Shown one piece after another: positions 14,326-26,500 of a DNA stretch of 64,000 nucleotides. The first letter of the stretch is position 1. Each line of letters opens with the position of its first letter. The notes below the pieces were generated by a model. That model was not told the origin of the DNA, ran no database searches, and was given only the letters and a program-made list of their open reading frames with translations. Both the position numbers and the translations under genes were made by a program. The stretch covers positions 120,561,415 to 120,625,414 of the forward strand of contig NC_089979.1 of NCBI RefSeq assembly GCF_036417845.1, in the 5' to 3' direction. The stretch is from Apteryx mantelli. Lineage: Eukaryota; Chordata; Aves; Apterygiformes; Apterygidae.

Positions 14326-15660
14326 CCACTGAGATAAAGGCCCAGATTAAGTTAAGATTGGGTCTTTCATGTCATGAGTGGTCTGTAATTACATATCAGG
14401 AAGTAGTCCTTTCCTCAAACAGCTGAGTAGCTAGACATAAACTGAGACGCTTCAGAAATTTTACATGCTGTAGATCAGAACAGACCACTGTGGTAACTAA
14501 ATGTGTCCTCTGCCAAAACACAGGCTAGGGGGCATGCCTGTATGTCATCTCAGTTACTGGCTGAGTTTCTTCAGCTACATTTAGTCTTACAGAACTCAAG
14601 TGGAGGGAGACTAATGTGGTGGTTTTGAGAATGTGGCCTCTGAACTCCTAACCACCTAGCAACAACTTCTGCAAAAGAGGTCTGCAAAAATAAGTGCATT
14701 GTACAGGGTACACATCTCCACTGAAAAAGTGTTTAGGGGGATGCAAACAGGAAAAGTGCAAGCACTACCGCATTACATCATGAGTTGTCAGAGATCCTAG
14801 AACTAGCTGGGGCAAGTGTAGTGCTTGAAGTCTCCTGAGCTGGAAGCAGTCTGCTGCCTTTGTCAAGAGAACAGCCATCAATCTGCTATGAAAATACAAT
14901 GCCTGATAAAAGCAGTCATTTTGATGAAGGAAAAAGGAGCAGACATCTCCCAAACAGAAATACAGATTGCAGCAAATTGCTCTATTTGAGTGGCTACCAA
15001 ATGCACCAATTTCGCTTTCCCATTAAGTGACTAAGAAGCACATTTGGTCCCTCTTACACCCGTTTTCACAAAATCCTATTCCCTGCCTCCCACAGAACCC
15101 ACAGAAGTTCTTCCATTTTTTCCAGGAGTCTGTGAGAAGAAATTTCTCGTTACTTTTTGAAGACCAAATTACACAAAGTTATGCTTCTGCATCTAGCCGA
15201 CAGTCCTACCAGGGGTTTGGGGTGGGGTGGGATGCTGGTTTACATCAAACTCTCAAGCCTTTACCTGCTCACACCATAACAGAAGTTGCACAAAGGTGTT
15301 CACAGCTTTGCCTCACTACTTATGTTCCACGCTGTGACTCTTTCATGCCACGGAAACTCATTTCTTCCTACAGTCCACAAACAAAAACTGGAGATGCAGA
15401 GATTTTGGGTAACTCTTGCACATTCCCATTTACAGTGTCTTCTTGTCGGAGGTGGTAACTAACAAATGATGAAGGACTACTTCAAACGGTAGACACACGT
15501 GAGGATATGTTAGTGCATATTCCTCATAGTGATGGCCAAATCCCCCTTTCACCTTTCTTCTCCCTCCAAGACACTGAGCGAAAGTAAACTTTGAAGCTAC
15601 TGAATCAGGGCTGTTAAAGATCAACCAGTCCAATTAATCTAACCAACACTGAGGAGGTGT
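14326..15660. other. Intergenic, nothing recognised
   Basis: The 143-codon frame at 15,027-15,458 has no recognisable domain or splice context and is treated as chance. The region directly precedes the receptor duplication block. Confidence 0.5.
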
Positions 15661-15805
15661 TTCAGTTGTCAGAAAGATGCCCCACAGATATCTACCAAAA
15701 AATCTGCATTTTTAGATAAGACAAAATTTGGAAATAAGCAAATAATATGACCCAAGACTAGTTTCTAGTAAAACCCTGAAAGGTATGCTCAAATTAAAAC
15801 CCTGA
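15661..15805. repeat. Diverged upstream flank of the receptor duplication, copy 1
   Basis: This stretch aligns with 36,081-36,225 at reduced similarity. Shared blocks include gtttctagtaaaacc and the run into gtgtacc. It shows that the duplication is older and longer than the identical tract beginning at 15,806. Confidence 0.7.
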
Positions 15806-15848
15806 GTGTACCAAAAATGCACTACCTCTTTTTCCTTTTCTTTCACAG

Positions 15849-16133
15849 AAGATTTATAGTCCACGCTGACAGAAATAGAAATCTTTTATGCTATTTTAGA
15901 AGCTGTCTGCCTATCTGTTCTTTCAATTGTGAATTTCCATGCAGGTCATCAGCTGAACAACGCGTCCAGTGTCTTTCCCAGAGGACATGACTGCGACCTA
16001 TTTTCATTCCACAGATACCTAAAAGCAGCACGTTTTCATGGCCCACATCTGACCTGAACTGTGTAAAGAACACAACATTTGCCTTTTTATCCCAGATCAA
16101 CACTGTCTACTCGCCTGCTCTGCAGTAGCCAGA
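15849..16133 (+). other. CCR2: Probable 5' untranslated part of a CCR2-like exon
   Basis: A pyrimidine-rich stretch ending in ctttcacag at 15,848 looks like a splice acceptor, so an exon probably starts at 15,849. It runs to the GTGAGT donor at 16,150. A further upstream exon and promoter would then lie outside what I can identify. The acceptor could be fortuitous, in which case transcription might start within this segment. Confidence 0.45.
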
Positions 16134-16149
16134 ATGGCAGATTCACTGG
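16134..16149 (+). CDS. CCR2: Probable 16-nt first coding exon of the CCR2-like receptor
   Basis: An ATG with A at -3 and G at +4 is followed by four codons and one extra base, then a perfect GTGAGT donor. Joining it to the acceptor at 16,797-16,798 (a pyrimidine tract ending in tag) keeps the frame. It adds MADSLDEH before the internal Met at 16,807, giving a 365-residue receptor instead of 357. The internal ATG has a poor context (C at -3, C at +4), which favours this upstream start. The same exon lies at 36,554-36,569. Mammalian CCR2 and CCR5 genes have an intron just upstream of the start codon, so an intron here is expected; that it splits the coding sequence is inference. Confidence 0.65.
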
Positions 16150-16798
16150 GTGAGTATTCTTGGTGCTGCAGCAAGATCGTTTCTACACCACCAGCAACCC
16201 CATTCCCACTGACATTAAGGCTCTCAGTACGGCATGAACAACCCAGCAGTCAGTTAGGTTTTACCCGTGCCAGAGTGCCTTTGCCAGTGCCCGGCCCTCC
16301 TTGGGTGAGGGCTGCAGTGTGGGCTGCACGACGTGAATGTGGCTGGGCTGCTGAGGAGAAGCGCAGCCACACGCTGCATGCCAGCTGCTGTGCTTTCCCC
16401 TTCCTGTCTCTCTCTGGCCCTTCTGAAAGCCACTGTTGAGCACAACGGCCCCAAACTAACCACTGCTAGCGTTAAACTCATCATTCCTCTGCTTCCAGCT
16501 GAGTCCAAAGCCTGACACGCTCTCCTGAGGAGGAAAAACGGACCATACAGAGTACATGTGGAAAATGGCATGTAGCACACTTCCAACATGCAGCAACCTG
16601 ACTTCATAGCTATAGAGATGTATGTGTGTGTGCGTGTGTGTGCTCTGCAACTTTATTTTCTTCTAGACCTTAGCATCAGCAAGGTTTATATGCTCAAGAG
16701 GCAGAAGTAATCTAGATGAGGGCAGCAATGGGTTTCATTCCCTTCAATGCAAGGCTATGGAGTTTCCTGCCATTAAACATCCTTTTCTTCCTTTCTAG
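16150..16798 (+). other. CCR2: Intron of the CCR2-like gene
   Basis: The intron is bounded by GTGAGT and by a pyrimidine-rich acceptor ending cctttctag. It is 649 nt long and contains a short tg/cg repeat at about 16,619-16,642. It is identical to the intron at 36,570-37,218. Introns normally drift fastest, so this identity is strong evidence for recent sequence transfer. Confidence 0.65.
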
Positions 16799-16806
16799 AT
16801 GAACAC

Positions 16807-17880
16807 ATGCTGGAAAACTACACCACTGACTCAGACAGCTTTCTACTGACAACAGAATTTGACTACAGTGGTGCAACAGCATGCACGAATATTGAAGAAA
16901 AGAACTTTGCAGCGAAATTTTTGCCGCCGCTTTACTCTTTGGTGGTGATATTCGGCCTCATGGGCAACATGCTCGTTGTCCTTATCCTGGTAAAATATAA
17001 GCGATTGAAGAGCATGACTGACATCTACCTGCTCAATTTGGCAATTTCTGATTTGCTGTTTATTTTTTCCCTCCCTTTTTGGGCTTATTATGCTGCCCAG
17101 GAGTGGATTTTTGGAGACGCACTCTGCAGAATTCTCTCAGGTGTCTACCTCCTTGGCTTCTACAGCGGGATCTTTTTCATAATCCTGTTGACCATAGACA
17201 GGTATCTGGCCATAGTGCATGCAGTGTTTGCTTTAAAAGCCAGGACAGTTACCTATGGCATCCTCACCAGCACTGTCACTTGGGCTGTTGCTCTTTTTGC
17301 CTCTGTTCCAGGAGTAATATTTCACAAAAGTCAAAAGGAATATTCACATTATACATGCAGCCCTCATTATCCAATAGATGAAGCAATAAATTGGAAGTAC
17401 TTCTATACTTTAATGATGAACGTCGTGGGACTTATTGTCCCCATGATCGTTATGATTTTCAGTTACTCCCAAATTCTAAAAACATTAAGGAGATGTAGGA
17501 ATGAGAAAAAACAGAAGGCAGTCAGACTTATTTTTGTGATTATGATTTTTTACTTCATCTTCTGGACACCATTTAATATTGCCTCTTTTCTGTATACCTT
17601 TCAAGTATCATTATCCCTCAGTACCTGTGAAATCCATGGTCAACTAGTGAAAGCAGTCCAAGTGACAGAAGCAATTTCAATGATCCACTGTTGTATCAAC
17701 CCTGTGATCTATGCATTTGTTGGAGAAAAATTTAGGAAATATCTTTATGCCTTTTTCCGAAAGCATGTTGCAGCTCACCTCTGCAAAAACTGTCCGTCTC
17801 TTTATCGTGAAAAATTAGAAAGAGTTAGTTCCACATTCACACCATCTACTGCAGAGCATGACATCTCGACTGGGTTGTAA
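16807..17880 (+). CDS. CCR2: CCR2-like CC chemokine receptor (seven-transmembrane GPCR)
   Basis: A 357-residue class A GPCR from the internal Met. Seven hydrophobic segments lie at about 38-63, 72-95, 107-130, 148-170, 198-222, 237-261 and 283-305. DRYLAIV (131-137) is the G-protein-coupling motif and NPVIY (298-302) is the TM7 motif. Cys 107/184 and 26/274 form the two extracellular disulphides expected in chemokine receptors. The N-terminus has an NYT glycosylation site at residue 4 and an acidic Tyr region (FDY, 18-20) suited to sulfation. The tail ([16 protein letters not shown]) resembles mammalian CCR2 more than CCR5, and the CCR2-then-CCR5 order on one strand matches mammals. By family it would sit in leukocyte membranes and bind CC chemokines through Gi. 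Residues 1-178 are identical to the second receptor; 179-357 are 69% identical. The CCR2/CCR5 assignment rests on the second half and gene order. Confidence 0.88.
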   Translation: MLENYTTDSDSFLLTTEFDYSGATACTNIEEKNFAAKFLPPLYSLVVIFGLMGNMLVVLILVKYKRLKSMTDIYLLNLAISDLLFIFSLPFWAYYAAQEWIFGDALCRILSGVYLLGFYSGIFFIILLTIDRYLAIVHAVFALKARTVTYGILTSTVTWAVALFASVPGVIFHKSQKEYSHYTCSPHYPIDEAINWKYFYTLMMNVVGLIVPMIVMIFSYSQILKTLRRCRNEKKQKAVRLIFVIMIFYFIFWTPFNIASFLYTFQVSLSLSTCEIHGQLVKAVQVTEAISMIHCCINPVIYAFVGEKFRKYLYAFFRKHVAAHLCKNCPSLYREKLERVSSTFTPSTAEHDISTGL

Positions 17881-18150
17881 AAAAAGCATTGAAAGGTTAG
17901 GCATCATCCTCTTTGCCTTAAGGACTGCATGACATTATTTAAGACCTATATGGCAATCACTACTAAAAACTGGATGACTCCCTATTTACTGTAGTTAATT
18001 GTTCCCTGGGATTACAGCATTTTCTGTTTTTAGACTAAGAGAATCGATGAGTTCTCCAGGAAAGGTAAATTTCATAGCTGGATCACTTCAAAATTTGAAT
18101 GGGGCCCAGAATAATATGATTCTGGTGTTTGACCCACATTTTATCCAATG

Positions 18151-18156
18151 AATAAA
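18151..18156 (+). promoter_or_regulatory. Candidate poly(A) signal AATAAA of the CCR2-like gene
   Basis: This is the first canonical AATAAA after the stop codon, 270 bp downstream on the coding strand. It would give a short 3' untranslated region. Confidence 0.5.
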
Positions 18157-20353
18157 TACTAGCGAGATTTACCTAGGGGGAATATAATATTGAAGAGACT
18201 AAGGAGTGATGTGTCATGTCACAAGAGCCATTTACTGTTATGCAAACAATGTAAGATAAATACTTGGAGGAAGTTTTGAGGATTGATGCACCTGTTCAGT
18301 TTTCAGCATTAATGACAAACCTAAAATCCCGATGGCTTTTGGAAGTGACAGTGTTCTTTCTGTAACACAGTTAGCTATTTGGAAGCATTTAGCTCTCTTC
18401 CTTTTGCCCTCCTCCCCCTTATTTTCCCTGCATGAACAAAAGATGTTTCCATTAAAACAAGGTTGAGGGTGAATATGAGATATATGAATATCTCTCCTCT
18501 GTTGGCAGAGACGACTGACCTTCATCTTGGGCCATTCTAGCCAAGGATTTATCTACTATGTAATAGTGTAGCTGCTTTTAATTCTTTTCTTTTGACTATA
18601 AGCTAAATTATAGCATTTTGATTTAGTTCTTTAATTTCATGCCTGACACATCAATGCTCAGTTCCTAACATCTTCTAAAGTGGGCTTTTAATGGGCAACA
18701 CCATAATTTCTGTGGGTGCAATGTTACAAGCAACTGCACACACCAAGACTACTGACTGCACAACAAGACAAAGTTGCACCCCAAAAACCCACAAGCTTTT
18801 TTCTGGCAAAACATATCCCTCCAAGGAAAACAGCACATAGCCAACAGAAGAAGAGAACATTAGCAAAGCTCCACAAAGGAGTAAAAATTGCCTTGGTATT
18901 TGCCATGCATGATTCTGTATAAAAATGAAAATAATATCAGGACCCTCTGAAGGATTTTGGAGACCATGAGCACAGTATTAACTGGAGGCCTTTCTAATCC
19001 TGGATAGACAAATTACATGTGCAAAGGGCATGGCAGATGCAATAACCATATCAGGCTGGGCTCCTGCATGATATGAACATGCTCTGAGCATACACTGTAA
19101 GTCTGAGGTTTGGGATACACTTCTGGGCAGAGAGCAGCCTTGAACCTGGAAAAGCAACTAACTCCAGAGTAGACATATTCCCTTTCATCTTCCCAGGAGA
19201 ATAGTTTCCATTGCCCACTGGTGCCACAGTCAAATATCAATCCGTATAGAAGACTTAGGGCCATTAGCAGCAGCATGAACTGGAGTGTCCTGCACTAAAG
19301 AGGCCCCTGGAGGTGGCCGTTGAAGGAATGCTCTGAAGCCTCGCACTTGCTTACCAGACAACTAAAGGAGTGACCGTGCAATGAGGAAAACAGAGCACGG
19401 GATAACAGCGTCTCTTAGGAAAGATTGTTAAGGTTCACGTGGTTTGAATTGTTTCATTCAGCTAGAATCTCACCATTCAGAACTGTCTCTCCTCTGCTCT
19501 ACAAGTGTCCTATGGTCATAAACTTATGCCTTTATTAGGAATTCCCCTGTAAAAGAAAGCGGTATTCTGGGGATATGATGTTAGCAAAGAAGAGAGAGGT
19601 GCAGGGGGGAGAAGTTCTTGCTTTAAACTGTAAGGAAGTGCAGGCAAGTGCTCCTTATGCAAGTGCACTGTCCCTCTGCTTTCTTCCCATTACCTTCAAA
19701 GGGCACCACTCAGACATGTAAGGCCTTGCTCTTAGAGAAGTCTGCAGGCGCAGGGCAACTAACCTGCATGCAACGTAAGGATGGAAGAGCAGATTCCACA
19801 CCACCTAACATTAGGCACGCGGCTTACATGCCTAAATTAGCAGCAAATCTCTTCAGTGTCCTTCAGTGGTCAGCCGAGAGAAAGAGATGTCTGTATCAGA
19901 AGCAGAAACCCAATTTAAATGAACTCTCAGGAAGTTTACCTCTCTGACCATGGAAGGAATGTAGAAATGCCAGCCTCTTAATTTAGGCATCAGATGCCTC
20001 AGTTTGGGTAGCATGAATACTCTTCTCCCTTTAGCCTTACAATTTCAAGGCACTGCTCCTATTAGTTGTTAACTATTATCCTGTCAGATATGACATTCTG
20101 GCAACTCCTCTCTGAGGTTAACAGCTGAAGAAATACCAATGGAAAGAGAGTACCCTCACAGTAAACTTTCTTGCCTGGAAATTACCTTCTCCTTTCTTTT
20201 GCACCTTTTGTTGCACTAAAGGGAAAGCACCTTTTTAATATTAAAGTATAAATTAGCTCAGTGTGATACAAATATTGCTGTAACTGTGATTATTTCTATT
20301 GTTGTATTTTATTTTAAACTCTTGACTTGTAAGAATTATGTTTCTTCCTCTTT
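18157..20353. other. Intergenic, nothing recognised
   Basis: AT-rich sequence without supported genes. The diverged similarity between the two receptor genes does not continue visibly past their stop codons. Confidence 0.5.
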
Positions 20354-20593
20354 TCATGTTAATGCAGTGATATTAATAAAATCAGTGTCTGAAATGCAAT
20401 GCATACCCCGTAGCCCATGTTCTCCTTGTGAGTAAGAGAGCAACAGCTCTGATCCCAGAGTGGAGGTGGCAAAAAAATGCAGCCACGGACCTAAAACCAT
20501 GCTATACCATACTCTGAGGCAAACCAAACCTACCAAGTAGAGAACTGTCTGTCCAGTCCAGAAGCTACAGTAGCTGGCATGGCTTTTATCCAC
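20354..20593. repeat. Dispersed repeat, copy 2 (partner at about 5,863-6,092)
   Basis: This is the second member of the pair described at 5,863. Both are in the same orientation, one 10.7 kb upstream and one 2.5 kb downstream of the CCR2-like gene. The spacing is compatible with an ancient local duplication but equally with two independent repeat insertions. Boundaries are approximate. Confidence 0.6.
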
Positions 20594-23500
20594 CAAGAAG
20601 CTTAAGAAGAGTGCATTATAATAGACTTTGGGAAAAGTTTGGAGGCACAAATTTTAAGATGGGTGAAATTTGGCAGGCAGGAAAAAAAGGTCTGTATGTT
20701 ACAAATAGGAGGAAGCAGAGAATAAAAATGGCAATAAAAGATGGCACTTCATTGGCATTGGGATAAAGACAGGATTCTCCATAGACTTTCTGCAGCTGAT
20801 TTCAGATCTCCTTGTACTGCATCTGTATCATAGAGTGACCACAACCAAGTGGTATACCTTATCTCCCACGTTTTATGTGTAGGTAACTTTAAGCATTCAA
20901 AGTTCGATATGGAAATATGCCTCTGTTTCCATGTGTCATTCTCCCTGTTCCAGTGTCCCAACCCCTTTTTGCCAACCTACCATCCAGGCCTCCTTCTCTT
21001 CCCTGCACACTGTTTTCTTATCTCTCTACCATAGAATGAGCTAGATCATATATGCACTGCTTCATTTTCTGATTTTCATTGTGTGTTTTGTGCTGACAGG
21101 AAAAACAAAACCACCAAACCTAAAAGGATTAGCTTATCGTTATGTTACGTGCCCAGCCAGGACAGTTCTTGGTCAATCAAGATGGATCTTTGTTGTAGTT
21201 ATTGCACTGAGACCAGTAAAGTGTTAGTGGGTTCTAGACAACTTTGTGGCAGATTCTGAGTCTTGGTCAGTCAGATGTGGCTGCAGCCTGGTGCAGATAC
21301 AGGTCAGGTAGCTCTAAATTATGCTAGCAGTACTTGTAGCAGTCCGGCCACAGTGAGATTGTGTTAACCCATGGGGAAGGTTTAACAAGATCTCCAGGAC
21401 TTGGGAAAGACAACACAAATCACCTCTCCAGAAAGATGGAGGAAATATTTATATATGGGAGGCAAATATTACACAACTCAAGTTTTGCAAGGAAAAGTAT
21501 TGAGATGAAGATACAGCATGTACATAAGAGCTAGAGAAGCAGGCAGAGATACAGAAACTGTGTGATGAACCAGAAGGTAAGTTAAGGAAACAGCAGGGCA
21601 CACCAGGATTGTAACTACAGCAATTTGAACATAAGAAAGAACCACTGTGATGTTTGGGAGGCATCTGAGCCTCTCTGCAAAGAGACTGAGGAAATGAAAG
21701 CACACATTAGAAAGAGTGTGCAAGTAACACCTGAAAATCAACAAGATTCAAGACAAGACCTCTGTGAATGCTGCTAGTAAGTTGCTGATTTACAACACTG
21801 AACTTCTCAGGGGATAGCGAGTTGACAGGATTTTATATCTCACATAGCGTGCTTATGAAAAGAATGTCCACATGCCATCAATAAATGTGCACAGCCCAGA
21901 AACCAGTCAAATGGATGAGTTTATGCACAAGACAGGATGGAGGCAGACTTTCACGTTAGGAAATGCTACTACCACATATTTAGAAGCATTTGGGGAGGAA
22001 TGCCCCACACAGCAAAAGATAACTGTGCAGATTGTCACTGGCAGATATTTTTTACGGGGCAAAAGGAAATGTAACAAAAGTACATATATGGTATTAGTGA
22101 GTGCTGAGCAGTACCCACAAAGAACCACCAGATTTATAACCACTGGCATTGGTTTGTGGTATGCATGTAACGGACAAAATAGAAATAGTGAAACTTCTGG
22201 TAACCAGTGCATGGGGATGTTCCTGTCATAAGACATTCTTGTTTGTTAATCCAACTGTGACCTTATATTTTAAATAAGAGGATACTTTAAATAAGATAAT
22301 GGTAGCTGGCATAATCAGGAAGGGGAGCAGATGAAAATAGACGAATATGGAAAAGTAGTGGGAAAAACTGTGAGAATTACTTTATTAACCTTAGTAGAGG
22401 CTAACAAAGTAATAGGCAGAGTAATGGAGAGATCAGAGTGCAAACATATAGGTACTTTAATTCTAACCTTACAAGATCCAGGCAAGTAGCAGAGACTAAT
22501 TCAGTTAAGTAGCTCAGAAATAAATATTACTCCTTCCAGTGAAAATTAGAACAGTGCTGAACACAAAGAACATAAGGATAACTTTACACAGTATCCTACT
22601 GCAGTTAACAAAACATAAAAAGATGAAGTGCCATGTGAATGATATAAAGCTGACCAGATTAAACAGCACAAAAGGCACTTGCAGCTTTTTGAAGTTCAAT
22701 TTTACCACTGCTTTCAGTCACCAATTCCTACTGACTTTCTCCTAGTGGCTCCTGTGGTTACAGTGGCCTGAGGAGCATCAGGTCTTACTATTGCAATGAA
22801 AAAAATGAAGATAGCATTAAAACCAGAACTAAAACAGTAAACTCTGGCACATTCAGAATATCAATAGCAGTCAGTTAGGTCAAAACAAAGGATGTTTGTT
22901 TAGGATAAGGGACGAAGGCATTGCTTTGTACCCATGGTCTAGTGACACTTGCCTAGTAGGAACTGTGTTTCATTCAGAAAATGGAATGATGGAAAAAGTT
23001 GCAAAAGTTTCTTACAAAACTGCCAAGCAGTGTTGTAGTTCCTATGACAGTGAGGGCAATCTTGGTTTAAGTGTCTGAAGTCTGAAATGACTGATTTCAG
23101 GAAGGTGGGGCCACAGCACTGAACTGGAGAAGGGTAACGTTATTGGATAAACAGGTCAATGTGCAAAACTGCACAAACCTTCAACTGAGAATCGGCTTCG
23201 CAGAACTGTCTATGAAGCTGTGCCAGTGGGACGCTAACAACATCACACTTTCTGAACAGAATGGAAACCAAGCAGATAGAAGCAAAGGAGCCATTTGGAC
23301 ATTACTTAAAGGGACGCTGTCTTGAGGTATGGGCAATTACATACTACATCTGATCTTTAGCATCTAGGAGTGCTTTCTGGTTCCTGGGTCCTGGCATGTA
23401 CCTTTTCATTGTGCAGACTCTCTCCAGTCTTTCTGTGACACAGTTTTCACTGGAAAGAAATTTGGTGTGTAATTTTCCCAGTTTGGCTGATCAGGGGACC

Positions 23501-26500
23501 AGGGCTTTAAAACACACTGAGAACTACTCCTGACTCACTGTTTAGACAGCTACAAACAGCAAACATATCGACCTAGAAGTTGTAATAAAAATGCAACTGA
23601 AAACTGCAAAGAGCGAGATTTGAAGGCCCATGTAAAATGCAGCTCTCAGAGAGCTGAAAATTTGTGAATCCCATGTCTATGGCACAAAAGTTAAATCTAT
23701 TCCAGTACAGCAACCCCTTATATATAAAGTAGGGCAGCACACATCAGAAGCCTGGATAAAAGCAGCAGAAGGAGCAATGCTCTCTTCCTCCTTACCACAT
23801 CAGAGAGCGCTGCTAGTTGAGTAAGAGAGGCTTGGGAAAAGCCCAAATAAAAATAATACAATGGCAATGGAATTAATATGTGCTGCAATGGATAATTATG
23901 TATGTGCAACATTTACAGGAGAGACACAAATAGAAATAAAAGAATAATAGGGAACACCTGTGCCCTGATCTCATTGCCAATAAACAAGCAGTTTCAGCTG
24001 GATGTCTTTAAATTCAGCTTCTTCAAAACAAAGATACTTAAATATAACTAATGAGATAAAGAATATGCTGATACAACCCTAACTTGGAAGTCGATTTTGT
24101 CAATAAAATAAGAAAGAAAATGGGATGCAATTGGGGGCATTTACGCAAAAAGAAATGAGTCAGGTCCATGTTTACATGTCTTCGTCAGACCCCTTCTCTA
24201 GATGGGAAGGATGATCTGTTTTGCTGCAACTATAGCCCTTGATAAGGATGTTATGCATTATCATATTGTGTATCTCTGTGAAAGGTACCTGCCATTCTCT
24301 ACTAGAACTTTTTTTTTTCATTTTTTTTTCTTTGGATGGTATATGTTTGTATCAAATAGAATGGAACTTGTTAGTTGCATTTTCCAATTTCTGTACCTAG
24401 TATGCGTTCCAGCAGATACCTCTGTATTGCTGCAAGTTTCATACAAATGGTGGCAGCTCCTTGCAGGAGTGCCATACCACTGAACTATGAAGCAACTGGA
24501 TACCCCAGTGTGATGGCCTGATGACTATGAAGATGAACCATAAAATCAGTCACTGGATAGAATAAGACTGATAAATGCAGTTGACTTGACAGTGTGCATG
24601 GCTGCAGCACACTTTTTCAAAGAGTTGCTGGGCAAGGGGTTGAGAAAAACTGACCTTGTAACAAAGACTGTGTTACTTGCATTGACCCTACCTCAGTGCT
24701 GACACACACTAGATGGAGGCAGTTTGAAGGCAGCAGGAAGGAGGAGATGTGGCGGGAGGGCAGCCTGTCCCCCGCAGATGTGAGAAAGCCCCTGGCTGGG
24801 TGGGAGGACGAGCCCTGCAGGGTTTGCAGGGCTGTCTCAGGAGTGGCAGAGGGGAGCAAGGGAGCTGAGAAGGGAAGAGAAGAAAATCGTGAGCCAGCAG
24901 CACCAGGCGACAGCACAACACCACAATAAGGCCCCAGCAGCTGGGAAACAACACGAGGGGCCCTGACTCGCCTACAGCAATGTGCAAGATCTGATCAAAT
25001 CTGATTTCACTGCAGCTCGGCTTATCTGTAGCAGATGTAGAGTTGATTGAATGTATCCTGTAGGTGCTGACAATAAAGTCACACACAGGTGTCTGGTACC
25101 ATAGCATGTCCCTGCATTTGTGCTCTGAAGTACTATAGCTATTCACCCTGTGGGGAGTCTCTTGTCTACCTCCTTTAAGACTCAGCTGGCAAGCAGACCA
25201 AAACCATTCCCTTCAGTCAGCTGCCACAGCTCGTGAATGGCAGTGGCCTTCCACTGGTGTGCAACACTCCCTTCAATCTTATGGTGGTAATCAGTAAAAG
25301 AAATATTCAGTTACAATCGCTGATCAGAAAAGACTGTTATATGAGAATGAATAGTTGTAATGAAACTGAACAGATTAGTAAAGCCAATGAATCTGTGGGA
25401 CAAGGGACTATATTTGAAGACTAGCTTACCACAGATTTTAGCTTTAAGTTGTTGATTTCAGTTCAAATATTTGAGACTATCTTTGTGATAATATATTTCA
25501 GAAGGAAAAGTCTGACAATAAACAGGCAAGTTCAACAACAGATTTGAGTTTGTTTCCCTTCTTCATATAAAGTGAGCTCATGAAAGGTTTTAAAGTCTCA
25601 AGTAGGTTAAGTAACATGTAATAGACAATGCTGTGCAGAGATAACTAAGCAGGGAGAACTATGAGACACGCTTCAGAAAGAAATCCTAAAAATGTTGTTA
25701 TTTCAATATGTAGACTGTTTAGGAATCATACACTGAAAACATTAATTTGATACAATATTCATTTGAGAATGATAAGAATTCATTATAAGAGAGCAGTTTT
25801 TTGTGAAATTTTAGGAAAGATTATATTAGAAACAAAATGTGGGCTGGTGCTAATCTCTTGTAATACAAATACAGCCACTAATTTAACATAGTAAGTGCTT
25901 GGAGGAAAGCGATGCTCCATGTTTTAATGTCACAAGGCAAGCAAGTTTGTTTATATAATAAGAGACAACTCATGAGAAGATAAAAGTTGCTATGCGAAAT
26001 TAGCGTGATACCTCATCTGAGTAAATAAATAACTCACAGGTGCTTTTAGCAGAGTCTAGCCACAATCCAGATGGCCTCACAATCTTTGCTGTTTCCTTAC
26101 CTTACTTGTTATGCAAATGCATGCTATATTCTAATATATATAGCCATATTTGTAGCTTCACTTAAAAAAACCCAAAAGTTTGAATAATGCACTTGAATGA
26201 CGCAGTGCAGAATCTTTACACAGCTGCAGGTAACATTGGCCTGGCTGGCTGGGGAGCAGTGATGACTGAGTGTCCTTGATACAAACTGGGGTACAATAGA
26301 GAAATGTTGTGGACCATTTGGCATCCCATTTACTTCCTTCTCTTCCTCACCTCCATCTCCTGTTAATCTCCATACTCAGCTCCACTTCAACTGCTCTACA
26401 GAGCTCCAGTTCAAAACAAGATAATACAAGCCCCAAGAAAGAGTCCCTGCCTTGCTGGTCTGTAAACTACTTCTCATGGTTCACTCCCCTGAAGGCAAAT

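Larger units (their letters stand above)
15806..17340. repeat. Identical 1,535-bp tract shared by the two receptor genes, copy 1
   Basis: It matches 36,226-37,760 at a constant offset of 20,420 with no difference found by reading. The tract covers the probable 5' exon, the 649-nt intron and codons 1-178 of the main receptor frame. Both borders are sharp: 15,805 is A against G at 36,225, and 17,341 is T against A at 37,761. The flanks on each side are clearly diverged. A recent gene-conversion tract is the best explanation; an assembly artefact is the alternative. Confidence 0.88.

Noticed and set aside
15891-16607. Frames of 60-117 codons duplicated exactly at 36,311-37,027
   Set aside because: Their duplication follows from the identical receptor tract. 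They overlap the 5' exon and intron and show no independent coding features.
16799-16849. ATG at the acceptor border that could be a 16-residue upstream frame overlapping the receptor start
   Set aside because: It begins exactly at the exon junction. With the upstream strong ATG at 16,134 in the receptor frame, scanning ribosomes would start earlier; no evidence supports its use.
24617-25146. Overlapping minus-strand frames of 99 and 145 codons
   Set aside because: Different frames over the same moderately GC-rich patch, without domain or splice context.
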